Shown here piece after piece: positions 1 through 7,333 of a stretch of 54,920 bases of DNA (positions are counted from its first letter, which is position 1; the number at the start of each line of letters is the position of its first letter). Made by a program: the position numbers and the translations under genes. This DNA is from Lachnospiraceae bacterium (GTDB taxonomy: Bacteria; Bacillota; Clostridia; Lachnospirales; Lachnospiraceae), in NCBI GenBank assembly GCA_028721415.1, contig JAQYIU010000030.1:1-54920 (forward strand), read 5' to 3'. The notes below the pieces were generated by a model, which saw nothing but the letters and a program-made list of their open reading frames with translations, was not told where the DNA came from and ran no database searches.

Positions 1-69
1 AATGAGCCGATCGTAGAGCCGCTCCAGAGATACAAAGATGGTTTATGTTTATGGAGGGAATCACAATGA
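1..69 (+). CDS. 3' end of an upstream gene (partial)
   Basis: Reading frame 1 is open from the window edge to a TGA at 67-69, and that stop overlaps the ATG of the PTS IIB gene (ATGA). This overlap is typical of translationally coupled operon genes. Only about 22 C-terminal residues are visible and they are not recognisable. The product would be expected to belong to the same sugar-uptake operon, but this is inference only. Confidence 0.3.
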   Translation, partial: NEPIVEPLQRYKDGLCLWRESQ

Positions 70-377
70 AGAAAATTTTATTAGCATGTAATGCAGGTAT
101 GTCAACAAGTATGCTTGTGCAGAAAATGCGCAGCGCAGCAAAGGAAATGAATGTGGAAGCAGATATCAATGCTGTATCTGTCACAGAACTCGATAACCTG
201 ATTGGAGAAGTAGATATTGTCCTCTTAGGACCTCAGGTGAAATTCCAGAGAGCAGCTGTTGAAAGTCTGGCAGCAGGCCGTATCCCGGTTGATGTGATCG
301 ATATGAGAGACTATGGTACCATGAACGGAAAAAAAGTTCTTCAGAAAGCCATTGACCTCATCGAAAAGGAGGCATAA
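66..377 (+). CDS. PTS lactose/cellobiose-family IIB component
   Basis: This is the cytoplasmic phosphocarrier of a sugar phosphotransferase system. It takes phosphate from IIA and passes it to the sugar bound by the membrane IIC protein. The N-terminus MKKILLACNAGMSTSMLV carries the phosphorylatable Cys at residue 8 followed by the P-loop-like turn typical of lactose/cellobiose IIB. At 103 aa it has the usual family length. ATG 66 is preferred over an upstream in-frame codon at 45 because GGAGGG lies just before it. The stop is 3 nt before the IIA gene. The sugar cannot be told from this fragment. A IIC gene is not visible and may lie upstream. Confidence 0.9.
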   Translation: MKKILLACNAGMSTSMLVQKMRSAAKEMNVEADINAVSVTELDNLIGEVDIVLLGPQVKFQRAAVESLAAGRIPVDVIDMRDYGTMNGKKVLQKAIDLIEKEA

Positions 378-380
378 ATC

Positions 381-701
381 ATGGATATGGAAGGTATTTG
401 TTTTCAGATTATCACTTGTGTCGGCAGTGCAAAATCCTGCTATGTAGAGTCCATAGGTCTTGCAAAAGAGGGTAAAATAGATGAGGCTCGTGCGAAAATC
501 GGAGAAGGAGACCAGTATTTCCTGGAAGGACATCATGTTCATGCAGAATTGATTGGTCAGGAGGCAAGCGGAAATCCTGTTCCGGCATCCATTCTTCTGA
601 TTCATGCAGAAGATCAGCTGATGAGTGCTGAAACTGCAAAAATCTATGCAGTAGAATTCATCGAACTTTATGCAAAACTCTATGAAAAAGGTCTTGCTTA
701 A
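381..701 (+). CDS. PTS lactose/cellobiose-family IIA component
   Basis: All-alpha IIA protein of 106 aa that receives phosphate from HPr and donates it to IIB. The active-site region LLIHAEDQLM gives His75, followed by Asp78, which in this family helps form the trimer core. The start ATG 381 follows GGAGG with 8 nt spacing and lies 3 nt after the IIB stop, so the two are co-transcribed. It is probably the last gene of the operon, because a run of hairpins follows. Confidence 0.9.
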   Translation: MDMEGICFQIITCVGSAKSCYVESIGLAKEGKIDEARAKIGEGDQYFLEGHHVHAELIGQEASGNPVPASILLIHAEDQLMSAETAKIYAVEFIELYAKLYEKGLA

Positions 702-1021
702 ATAATTTATTACATAATCCACTATTGATTAAACCGTAATTTTAAATGTTGTTTTCCACTTTTTTGCAATACTAACCTATAAATAAAGTCAGACACGGGA
801 GAATTCCCATCTGCCGTGTCCGGCCAAAAGAAGGAGCTCCGGCTCCTTCTTTTGGTTTGACAAAGAAGATGATATTCTTTATAATGAAAACAGTGGCTTT
901 CAGGTAATTGTGATAAAAAGTTTTTCCAGGTGATGACAATCATCGTACTATTTTATATTTTTAAAAAACTTTTTCTTATGATTATCTGGATTCAGACAGA
1001 ACGTTGAGAGAGGGAAATCCT
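702..1021. other. Intergenic region: hairpins then corA upstream sequence
   Basis: This 320-nt gap has no convincing gene. It holds a 7-bp stem (GACACGG 792-798 with CCGTGTC 814-820), a perfect 14-bp hairpin (824-855), a short inverted repeat GATGA-CAA-TCATC (932-944) and two A/T palindromic blocks (AAAAAGTTTTT and AAAAACTTTTT) before corA. The opposite-strand open frame here has no codon or domain support. Confidence 0.6.
824..858. terminator. Strong hairpin, probable bidirectional terminator
   Basis: CCAAAAGAAGGAGC (824-837), loop TCCG, then GCTCCTTCTTTTGG (842-855) form a perfect 14-bp stem with A-rich and T-rich arms. The arms supply a T tract in either direction. It lies downstream of the PTS operon. 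Confidence 0.65.
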
Positions 1022-1960
1022 ATGATTAGAATTTTTAAGACGATGGATGGGAGAATTCAGCAGATTCCTCAAGTCGAAGACGGAAGCTGGGTTGCACTCA
1101 CAAATCCAACCTATGATGAGTTGTGTATGATTTCGGAAAAACATCGCATCGATTTGGACGATTTAAAGAGTCCTCTGGATGAAGAAGAACGTTCCCGTAT
1201 TCAGGTGGAGGATGATTATACTCTGATCATCCTGGATATACCGACGACGGAGATTCGGGACAATAAAGAATATGTCTATACGATACCTTTTGGTATTATT
1301 TTTACAGATGAACTGATTTTTACTGTCTGTCTGGAAGATACACCGGTACTGACCGTCTTTATGGATGGCCGTATGCGCAATTTCTTTACCTATAAGAAGA
1401 CAAGATTTATCTATCAGATGTTATACCGTAATGCAGCCATGTTCCTGCAATTTCTGCGAATCATCGATAAGAAGAGTGATGAACTGGAAAAGAAACTTCA
1501 CATTTCCCAGAGAAATCAGGAGCTTCTGGAGATGCTGGAACTGGAGAAGAGTCTTGTCTACATTACAACATCTCTACGTGGTAACGAGGTTGTTCTGGAG
1601 AAACTCATGCGTAATACTTCCATTCCGCGATATGAGGATGATGAAGAATTACTCGAAGATGTTATCATCGAGAATAAACAGGCCATCGAGATGGCGAAAA
1701 TATACAGTGATATTTTAAGTGCGAGAATGGATGCTTTTGCATCTGTGATTTCCAATAACCTGAATATTGTCATGAAGTTTCTGTCTGTAATCACGATTGT
1801 CCTTACAATCCCTACCATTGTGACCAGTGCACTGGGTATGAATGTGGGAGGAATTCCTTTTGCAAAACATCCGTATGGATTCTGGATCATGGTGGGAATC
1901 TGTGTTGCGTCAACCGTAATCGCATGGATTTTGATTGCAAGGAATAAATACTTTAAATAG
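1022..1960 (+). CDS. corA: CorA-family divalent cation (Mg2+) transporter
   Basis: CorA proteins are homopentameric inner-membrane channels that admit Mg2+ (sometimes Co2+/Ni2+). The protein has 312 aa, with a large cytoplasmic N-terminal domain, a long acidic/helical region at about 130-250, and two C-terminal membrane helices. The selectivity-filter signature GMN is present at about residue 272 (GMNVGGIP), followed by the second helix and a basic tail. ATG 1022, after GAGAGAGGG, is preferred to the TTG at 1004. It is a close neighbour of the rhomboid-like gene (23 nt gap). Substrate choice within the CorA family cannot be decided from sequence. Confidence 0.92.
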   Translation: MIRIFKTMDGRIQQIPQVEDGSWVALTNPTYDELCMISEKHRIDLDDLKSPLDEEERSRIQVEDDYTLIILDIPTTEIRDNKEYVYTIPFGIIFTDELIFTVCLEDTPVLTVFMDGRMRNFFTYKKTRFIYQMLYRNAAMFLQFLRIIDKKSDELEKKLHISQRNQELLEMLELEKSLVYITTSLRGNEVVLEKLMRNTSIPRYEDDEELLEDVIIENKQAIEMAKIYSDILSARMDAFASVISNNLNIVMKFLSVITIVLTIPTIVTSALGMNVGGIPFAKHPYGFWIMVGICVASTVIAWILIARNKYFK

Positions 1961-1983
1961 AGACATAATAGAGGAGTGATATA

Positions 1984-2799
1984 ATGAACTGGTTAAATCG
2001 GCTGGAACGAAAGTTTGGCAGATATGCCATTACAAATCTGCCAATGTATATTGTAATGCTTTATGCAGTTGGTGCTGTTTTAAATCTGATTTCCAACGGA
2101 AGTTTTTACTATCAGTATCTCAGTCTGAATCCTTACATGATTCTTCATGGGCAGATATGGAGGCTGTTCACTTTCCTGGTGGCGACTCCGACGACAAGTA
2201 TCATCTTTTTGATTTTTGTATTGTTTTTTTACTATTCCATTGGAGAGTCGCTGGTTCAGGTCTGGGGAGCATTTAAGTTTAATATGTATATTCTGATTGG
2301 TATTCTTGGAACCATAGCTGCATCTTTTCTGGTATATGCGATTTATCCGAATCCGAATATCTATATGGATACTTATTATCTGAATTTATCCATGTTTCTT
2401 GCCTATGCAGCGATTTTTCCGGAGATGCGGGTGTATCTTTACGGCATTTTACCGATTAAAGTGAAATGGCTTGGAATTTTAGATGGACTCTTATTGTTGA
2501 TTGATTTTATTACCGGGGGACTTGGAGTCAGAGTCTGTATTGTAGTGAGTCTTCTTAACTTTCTCCTGTTCTATTTTTCCACGAGAAACTATAGACGGAT
2601 TTCTCCAAAAGAAGTGCAGAGAAAGAGAAAGTATAAAAAAGCAGTATCCCAAAGTAATCAGGGATATCGCCATCAGTGTGCAATCTGTAAGAGAACAGAG
2701 CAGGATGATCCGAATCTGGAATTCAGATATTGTTCCAAATGTAATGGCAATTATGAGTATTGCAATGAGCATTTGTTTACCCATACTCATATAAAATAA
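1984..2799 (+). CDS. Rhomboid/derlin-like membrane protein with C-terminal zinc-finger-like tail
   Basis: 271 aa with about six membrane segments (roughly 20-200) and a soluble tail. Rhomboid-fold landmarks are visible: the loop GQIWRLFTF (rhomboid/derlin WR motif), then a FYYSIGESLVQVWG helix, and ILPIKVKWLG after the fourth helix. The catalytic GxSG is absent (LNLSM at that place) and there is no helix-6 His, so it is probably not a protease. The last 45 residues contain HQCAICK, YCSKC, YCNEH and HTHIK, a plausible zinc site of C-x2-C pairs plus Cys/His. ATG 1984 follows GAGGAGTGATATA. The function is unknown; membrane quality control by analogy with derlins/iRhoms is speculative. Confidence 0.7.
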   Translation: MNWLNRLERKFGRYAITNLPMYIVMLYAVGAVLNLISNGSFYYQYLSLNPYMILHGQIWRLFTFLVATPTTSIIFLIFVLFFYYSIGESLVQVWGAFKFNMYILIGILGTIAASFLVYAIYPNPNIYMDTYYLNLSMFLAYAAIFPEMRVYLYGILPIKVKWLGILDGLLLLIDFITGGLGVRVCIVVSLLNFLLFYFSTRNYRRISPKEVQRKRKYKKAVSQSNQGYRHQCAICKRTEQDDPNLEFRYCSKCNGNYEYCNEHLFTHTHIK

Positions 2800-2839
2800 T
2801 TTCGTTCCGCCTCCCTTTTTTATGGAAAAGGAGCGTATT

Positions 2840-4261
2840 ATGAAAAAAACGAAGATTATCTGTACGTTAGGTCCGGCAACGGATGATGAAACCATATTGA
2901 TGACAATGATTCAGTCTGGAATGGATATTGCCAGGCTGAATTTTTCACATGGAACGAAAGAAGAACAGGCGGCACGTATTGCCATGATTCGCCGGGCAGG
3001 TGAAAAACTCGGGGTGCCGGTGGGAATCTTGCTGGATACGAAAGGTCCTGAAATCAGGACAGGAAAGATGAAGGATAATTGTGTCTATCTGGAAGAAGGA
3101 GAGAGAATCCTTATCACCACAGAAGAAGTGGAAGGAACTTCTGAAAAGATCAGCGTTACCTACAGACAATTGCCCAGGGAAGTAAAACCGGGGGATTCCA
3201 TTCTCATTGATGATGGTATTTTGCGTCTGCAAGTGAAACAGGTATTGGCTGATTGTATTGAGTGTCAGGTAGTTGCCGGAGGAGAACTTCATTCTAATAA
3301 GGGAGTGAATGTGCCCGGAGTGAAGGTTAAACTTCCGGCAATCACGGAGAAAGATGAGGAAGATATTTCTTTTGGTCTGGAACAAGGGATTGATTTTATT
3401 GCAGCTTCTTTTGTGCGAAGTAAGGAGGCACTGGAACAGATACGCAGCCTTTGTAAAATAAAAGGACAGCATCCGTTTCTCATTGCAAAAATTGAAAACG
3501 AAGAAGCCATCGAGAATATTGATGAGATTATTGATGCCGCAGATGGAATTATGATCGCCAGAGGAGATCTGGGAGTGGAGATTCCGGCAGAGGAAGTTCC
3601 TTATCTGCAGAAAATGATTATAGAGAAATGTAACTTTAAGATGAAACCAGTTATCACTGCCACGCAGATGCTGGATTCCATGATTCGGAATCCGAGACCG
3701 ACCAGAGCAGAAGCCGCCGATGTTGCCAATGCCATTTACGATGGAACGGATGCAGTAATGCTGTCCGGTGAATCGGCTGCCGGGAAATATCCGGTCGAAG
3801 CTGTTAATATGATGGCAAAGATTGCTGAAGTGACAGAACAGCATCTTAGTGGGAATAATCTGAAACGACAGAGAGATATTAAGTCCCGGGTTACCATATC
3901 CAGTACCATTGCGCATATGTCAGTGCAGGCAGCGGAAGAACTTCATGCAGATTGTATCATTGCTGCGACTATGTCAGGGACAACGGCAAGGTATCTTTCA
4001 GAATTTCGACCTTCCTGTATGATTGCCGGTGTCACTCCTTATGAATGGGTCATGCGCCGGATGCAGTTGTTCTGGGGGGTATTTCCGGTGCTGAATCGTG
4101 AAACTGCCACAACAGAGGAACTGATTGCCTCTGCCATGGAAAAAACCAGAAGAAGGCAGTTTCTCAAAGAAGGAGATGTCTGTGTGATGACGGCAGGGAT
4201 TGCAGCACAGGATAAAAATCATTACCCGACGAATATGATACGCGCTTTTCGTGTAGAATAG
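2840..4261 (+). CDS. pyk: Pyruvate kinase
   Basis: Final ATP-producing step of glycolysis: phosphoenolpyruvate + ADP to pyruvate + ATP, cytoplasmic tetramer. 473 aa, starting MKKTKIICTLGPA. Visible motifs are ARLNFSHG, the effector/catalytic segment MIARGDLGVEIP and TATQMLDSM. The length matches the short form without the extra C-terminal PEP-utiliser-like domain seen in many Bacilli. ATG 2840 is chosen because AAAGGAG precedes it; an in-frame ATG at 2822 has no ribosome binding site. Confidence 0.96.
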   Translation: MKKTKIICTLGPATDDETILMTMIQSGMDIARLNFSHGTKEEQAARIAMIRRAGEKLGVPVGILLDTKGPEIRTGKMKDNCVYLEEGERILITTEEVEGTSEKISVTYRQLPREVKPGDSILIDDGILRLQVKQVLADCIECQVVAGGELHSNKGVNVPGVKVKLPAITEKDEEDISFGLEQGIDFIAASFVRSKEALEQIRSLCKIKGQHPFLIAKIENEEAIENIDEIIDAADGIMIARGDLGVEIPAEEVPYLQKMIIEKCNFKMKPVITATQMLDSMIRNPRPTRAEAADVANAIYDGTDAVMLSGESAAGKYPVEAVNMMAKIAEVTEQHLSGNNLKRQRDIKSRVTISSTIAHMSVQAAEELHADCIIAATMSGTTARYLSEFRPSCMIAGVTPYEWVMRRMQLFWGVFPVLNRETATTEELIASAMEKTRRRQFLKEGDVCVMTAGIAAQDKNHYPTNMIRAFRVE

Positions 4262-4332
4262 CCACAAAATACAATTGTTTTGTCCGATGGAATTCGCTTT
4301 TCGTCGGGCAGAACTTCAAAGGAGGAAGCCGG

Positions 4333-4650
4333 ATGATTATTTCGGATAATATCAGAATCGGTGAGAGTGTTCGTTTTAAATCAGATCGTATTCTTGATGC
4401 ACTGCGGGTGGGAGAAACTTGCTCTAACATCATCTGGTATGCCATCACAACTTCGTATGAAGATGATACGCTGATGTATATTATGAATGGAATGGAGTTC
4501 AGACATTCTTTTTATCATCAGGGAAATCTCAGATTGCTCGGATTGGCCGGCTCAAGAAAAGAAGCCTGTGAAATGGTTTTAAATCTGGTGCAGGAAGGGT
4601 ATAATACAGATAATATTCATCAGATGAAACAATATTTGGAGAGCATTTAA
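4333..4650 (+). CDS. Conserved-looking small protein of unknown function
   Basis: 105 aa with an excellent AAAGGAGG 8-13 nt before ATG 4333, so it is very likely translated. It is soluble, with no signal or membrane segment. The first half alternates beta-type residues (e.g. IIWYAITTSYEDDTLMYIM) and the second half looks helical (SRKEACEMVLNLVQEGY). No family is recognised. It sits between pyk and the DUF2953/GerW pair on the same strand. Confidence 0.7.
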   Translation: MIISDNIRIGESVRFKSDRILDALRVGETCSNIIWYAITTSYEDDTLMYIMNGMEFRHSFYHQGNLRLLGLAGSRKEACEMVLNLVQEGYNTDNIHQMKQYLESI

Positions 4651-4700
4651 AGCGAAAAATTGTTTTTTTCGTCAGACTGGACAGGCATAGGAGGAAAGCA

Positions 4701-5663
4701 TTGTTACATGTATTGCTGATTATCTTAAGAATAGCAGGTATCGTTCTTGCATTGGCACTCTGTCTGATTGTGATTGTTTTGGCAGTTCCTATTCGATATT
4801 CTTTTCAGATGGAGAAAAGAGAAAAGGAATCCATTCAGGGAAGAGTAAAAGTAACATGGTTTTTTGCGTTGATATATGTGAAAATCAGTTACATAGAGAG
4901 TGTGTTTGATTATCGTGTAAAAATAGCCGGTTATCAGATACTGGGAAACCAGGAGAGCTTTCTGAAAAAGAAAGAAGAAAAGCAAAAACAAAAGCAGGAA
5001 AAGCAGAAGAGAAAAGAAGAAAGAAAAGTAAAAGAAAAAGAGGAGCTTTCGCAAAATGAACCTGCAATGACAAAGGACATCCCGGAACAAAAAGAACAGC
5101 TGGTGGTACAATCTCTGCCTCAAACGGTAGAATCATCGGAACAGGCTGATACAAAAATAGATGCTGTTTCTGATGGAAAGAAAATTTCTGCAAACAGAAC
5201 TTCCCGGGCAAAGCCCGCATCAGAGCATAAAAAAAAGAAAACAGGTTTTATTAAAACAATAAAGAAAAAGATCAGTACCTTTAATAAGAAAGCAGTTTCA
5301 CTAAAAGAAAAGGCAGTTTCGATCCGGAATCTTTATGAAGAGTATCATGGCGGAGAATTGCTCTGCCTGGCGAAAAATAGTATAATCAGGATAGCGAGGC
5401 ATATACTGCCGCGGAAATTAAGAGGCAATATCAGATTTGGATTTGAGGATCCGGCTACCACAGGTATCGTAACAGGCTTAGCAGCAATATTGTATTCGAA
5501 ATATCAGAAATGTTTTCAAATGCAACCGGATTTTCAGGAGAGTTGTTTTGAAACTGACTGTAAGGGAAGAGGAAGAATACATCCTGGTTTTTTCCTGATA
5601 TTGATACTTCAATTGCTTTTAAATCAGGACGTTCGCAAATGTATAAAATTAGCATTAAAATAA
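4701..5663 (+). CDS. DUF2953 membrane-anchored protein (YtfI-like)
   Basis: 320 aa. An N-terminal hydrophobic segment (about 3-30) is followed by a very Lys/Glu-rich, low-complexity linker (about 90-190) and a C-terminal block ending GRGRIHPGFFLILILQLLL, characteristic of DUF2953. Initiation is at TTG 4701, preceded by AGGAGG at ideal distance; no ATG is usable. It lies immediately upstream of ytfJ/gerW (15 nt), the same arrangement as ytfI-ytfJ in Bacillus subtilis, which supports a sporulation/germination link. The biochemical role is unknown. Confidence 0.8.
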   Translation: MLHVLLIILRIAGIVLALALCLIVIVLAVPIRYSFQMEKREKESIQGRVKVTWFFALIYVKISYIESVFDYRVKIAGYQILGNQESFLKKKEEKQKQKQEKQKRKEERKVKEKEELSQNEPAMTKDIPEQKEQLVVQSLPQTVESSEQADTKIDAVSDGKKISANRTSRAKPASEHKKKKTGFIKTIKKKISTFNKKAVSLKEKAVSIRNLYEEYHGGELLCLAKNSIIRIARHILPRKLRGNIRFGFEDPATTGIVTGLAAILYSKYQKCFQMQPDFQESCFETDCKGRGRIHPGFFLILILQLLLNQDVRKCIKLALK

Positions 5664-5678
5664 CAGCAGGAGGGAATT

Positions 5679-6107
5679 ATGGATAATAATAATTTTGATC
5701 AGACAGTGAATTCGTTATTTCAGGGACTCGATCAGGTGATTTCAACCAAAACAGTAGTGGGAGAACCACAGGTAATCGGAGATACCATTATTCTGCCACT
5801 GGTGGATGTTTCTTTCGGAATGGGAGCCGGTGCATTTAATAAAGAAAAATCGAGTAATGGAGCCGGCGGAATCGGAGGAAAGATGTCTCCGAGTGCAATT
5901 CTTGTGATTCAGAATGGACAGACAAAACTGGTCAATGTACGAAATCAGGATGCGATAACCAAAGTACTTGATATGGTACCGGAAGCAGTGAATAAAGTAT
6001 CTTCTTTAATCAAAGGTCATGGAAATGAGGAAGATCTGGAAGTAAAATCTGCTGTCGAAGAGGAGATGAAAAATCATCCTGTAAGAGAAGAAATAAAAAA
6101 TGAATAA
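5679..6107 (+). CDS. ytfJ: GerW family sporulation protein (YtfJ)
   Basis: 142 aa. Shows the family core: an N-terminal helix, the strand pair around GDTIILPLVDVSFGMGAG, a Gly-rich loop (GAGGIGGKMSPSAILVI), and an acidic C-terminal tail. In B. subtilis, YtfJ/GerW is a forespore protein needed for normal germination. ATG 5679 follows AGGAGG. It overlaps nothing and is followed by a new promoter for rpmB, so it probably ends the DUF2953-GerW transcript. Confidence 0.88.
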   Translation: MDNNNFDQTVNSLFQGLDQVISTKTVVGEPQVIGDTIILPLVDVSFGMGAGAFNKEKSSNGAGGIGGKMSPSAILVIQNGQTKLVNVRNQDAITKVLDMVPEAVNKVSSLIKGHGNEEDLEVKSAVEEEMKNHPVREEIKNE

Positions 6108-6123
6108 TTTTAAAAAATTTCTC

Positions 6124-6152
6124 TTGCTTTTTGTTCGTGTTTCTGATAGTAT
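6124..6152 (+). promoter_or_regulatory. SigA-type promoter for rpmB
   Basis: TTGCTT (6124-6129), 17-nt spacer, TAGTAT (6147-6152). Just downstream, AGACT (6153-6157) and AGTCT (6165-6169) can form a small leader hairpin before the GAGGAGG of rpmB. Confidence 0.6.
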
Positions 6153-6204
6153 AGACTCGTTGTAAGTCTGTCAGGCTTAAGTATATTCGCGAGGAGGTGC
6201 TATC

Positions 6205-6390
6205 ATGGCAAGATGCGCTATTTGTGACAAAGGTGCTCATTTCGGTATCAAAGTGAGTCATTCTCATAGAAGATCTAACAAAATGTGGAAATCCAACATT
6301 AAGTCTGTAAAGGTGAAAGTGAACGGAGCTTCTAAGAAGATGTACGTTTGTACTTCTTGTTTAAGATCTGGCAAAGTAGAACGTGCTTAG
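6205..6390 (+). CDS. rpmB: 50S ribosomal protein L28
   Basis: 61-aa basic ribosomal protein of the large subunit, starting MARCAICDKG. It carries a zinc-binding pattern (CAIC near the N-terminus and CTSC near the C-terminus), so this is the Zn-containing form of L28. ATG 6205 follows GAGGAGG. It is monocistronic, with its own promoter and a rho-independent terminator after it. rpmB upstream of yloU/yloV is the conserved Firmicute order. Confidence 0.97.
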   Translation: MARCAICDKGAHFGIKVSHSHRRSNKMWKSNIKSVKVKVNGASKKMYVCTSCLRSGKVERA

Positions 6391-6458
6391 TTTCTCCTTT
6401 ACCGTTTATGAAGAATGCTTGACATTATTGCAGATATGTATACGGATGTGAGAAATAT

Positions 6459-6485
6459 GAGGGAATCACTGATTCCCTCTTTTTT
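6459..6485 (+). terminator. Rho-independent terminator after rpmB
   Basis: GAGGGAATC (6459-6467), loop ACT, GATTCCCTC (6471-6479), then six T. Perfect 9-bp stem. Confidence 0.9.
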
Positions 6486-6504
6486 CATATAAGAGTCTGA
6501 TATG

Positions 6505-6651
6505 TCAGCATAAATGATCATGAAAGAGCAGATATCCAAGAATGGCGCCTGAAATCAGAAGAATGAATTTCAGGGCAAAACTCGTAAGAAAACAACTGAG
6601 GAATAACCCCAGAGAGAAGCAGATGAGTGCAAAACCACATACTTTTTTCAT
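6505..6651 (-). CDS. Small membrane protein, 48 aa
   Basis: On the minus strand an ATG at 6651, preceded by AAGGGG at 5-nt spacing, opens a 48-codon frame ending in TGA at 6505. The peptide begins MKKVCGFALICFSLG and is hydrophobic throughout, with a short charged N-terminus and HDH near the C-terminus. It looks like a two-helix hairpin membrane miniprotein of the kind often left unannotated in Clostridia. It lies convergent to rpmB and is flanked by a terminator and repeat copy A. The function is unknown. Confidence 0.55.
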   Translation of the reverse strand: MKKVCGFALICFSLGLFLSCFLTSFALKFILLISGAILGYLLFHDHLC

Positions 6652-6706
6652 GGAATCCCCTTTTTTGTTTTCTTCACTATATATTATATGAGAAAAAATT
6701 GACCGG

Positions 6707-6835
6707 GTTCATCTCAGTGGTTGATAAAATCCCCCACTGAGATGAGCCTCCGGCGGATGGCAGAGCCCGGCAAAGGAAAGCAGTGTTGCTGCTGCCGGGC
6801 TCGCCCGCGAATCCTCTTTGAGATTCGCGATTTTA
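6707..6835 (+). repeat. Dispersed three-hairpin element, copy A (129 nt)
   Basis: Full-length copy. Hairpin 1: TTCATCTCAGTGG (6708-6720) with CCACTGAGATGAG (6734-6746). Hairpin 2: GAGCCCGGCA (6763-6772) with TGCCGGGCTC (6793-6802), extendable by GGC/GCC around a bulged A, with an inner AGCA-GTGT-TGCT loop stem. Hairpin 3: CGCGAATC (6806-6813) with GATTCGCG (6822-6829). It differs from copy B (18984-19112) at about six positions and is intergenic, upstream of the Asp23 gene. Confidence 0.9.
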
Positions 6836-6896
6836 CAGTTTCTTTTTTCTCTGGAAAAGGTTATACTATAAGAAATAAAAACCGGAGGTATATATT

Positions 6897-7253
6897 ATGA
6901 AAGGGCAAATGCAAACAGAATTAGGTCAGATTGTGATAGATGAAGAAGTAATCGCCAAATATGCCGGAATCAATGCAGTCGAATGTTTTGGTATTGTAGG
7001 TATGGCTTCTGTCAACATGAAAGATGGTCTTGTAAAACTTCTGAAAAGAGATAATATCTGCAAAGGTGTGCAGGTAAAGATTCGGGATAATAAGATCACG
7101 ATTGATTTCCATATTATTGTTGTTTATGGTGTTTCCATTGCGACAGTAACAGAGAATCTCATTCAGAGTGTAAAATACAGAGTAGAAAAGTTTACTAATA
7201 TGACTGTAGATAAGATTAACGTTTACGTAGAAGGCGTCCGTATTGTAGACTGA
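6897..7253 (+). CDS. Asp23/Gls24 family protein (YloU-like)
   Basis: 118 aa with the family layout: an N-terminal GQIVIDEEVIAKYAG segment, a central strand block (VQVKIRDNKITIDFHIIV), then YGVSIATVTENLIQSVKYRVE and a final TVDKINVYVEGVRI strand. These cytoplasmic or membrane-associated proteins are linked to envelope stress. ATG 6897 has CGGAGG upstream. It is paired with the fatty acid kinase gene, as in the yloU-yloV pair of B. subtilis. A second Asp23 paralogue is at 38876. Confidence 0.93.
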   Translation: MKGQMQTELGQIVIDEEVIAKYAGINAVECFGIVGMASVNMKDGLVKLLKRDNICKGVQVKIRDNKITIDFHIIVVYGVSIATVTENLIQSVKYRVEKFTNMTVDKINVYVEGVRIVD

Positions 7254-7333
7254 TACAGATCTTTTGTTTCGGATATTGTTTTTACCTGACTTTAAGATAG
7301 AGAATATATTTACATGGATAAGGAGGAAATGTT

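Noticed and set aside
2945-3916. 323-aa open frame antisense to pyruvate kinase
   Set aside because: It mirrors the pyk reading frame, has no start context, His/Cys/Phe-rich composition typical of antisense shadows, and no recognisable domain.
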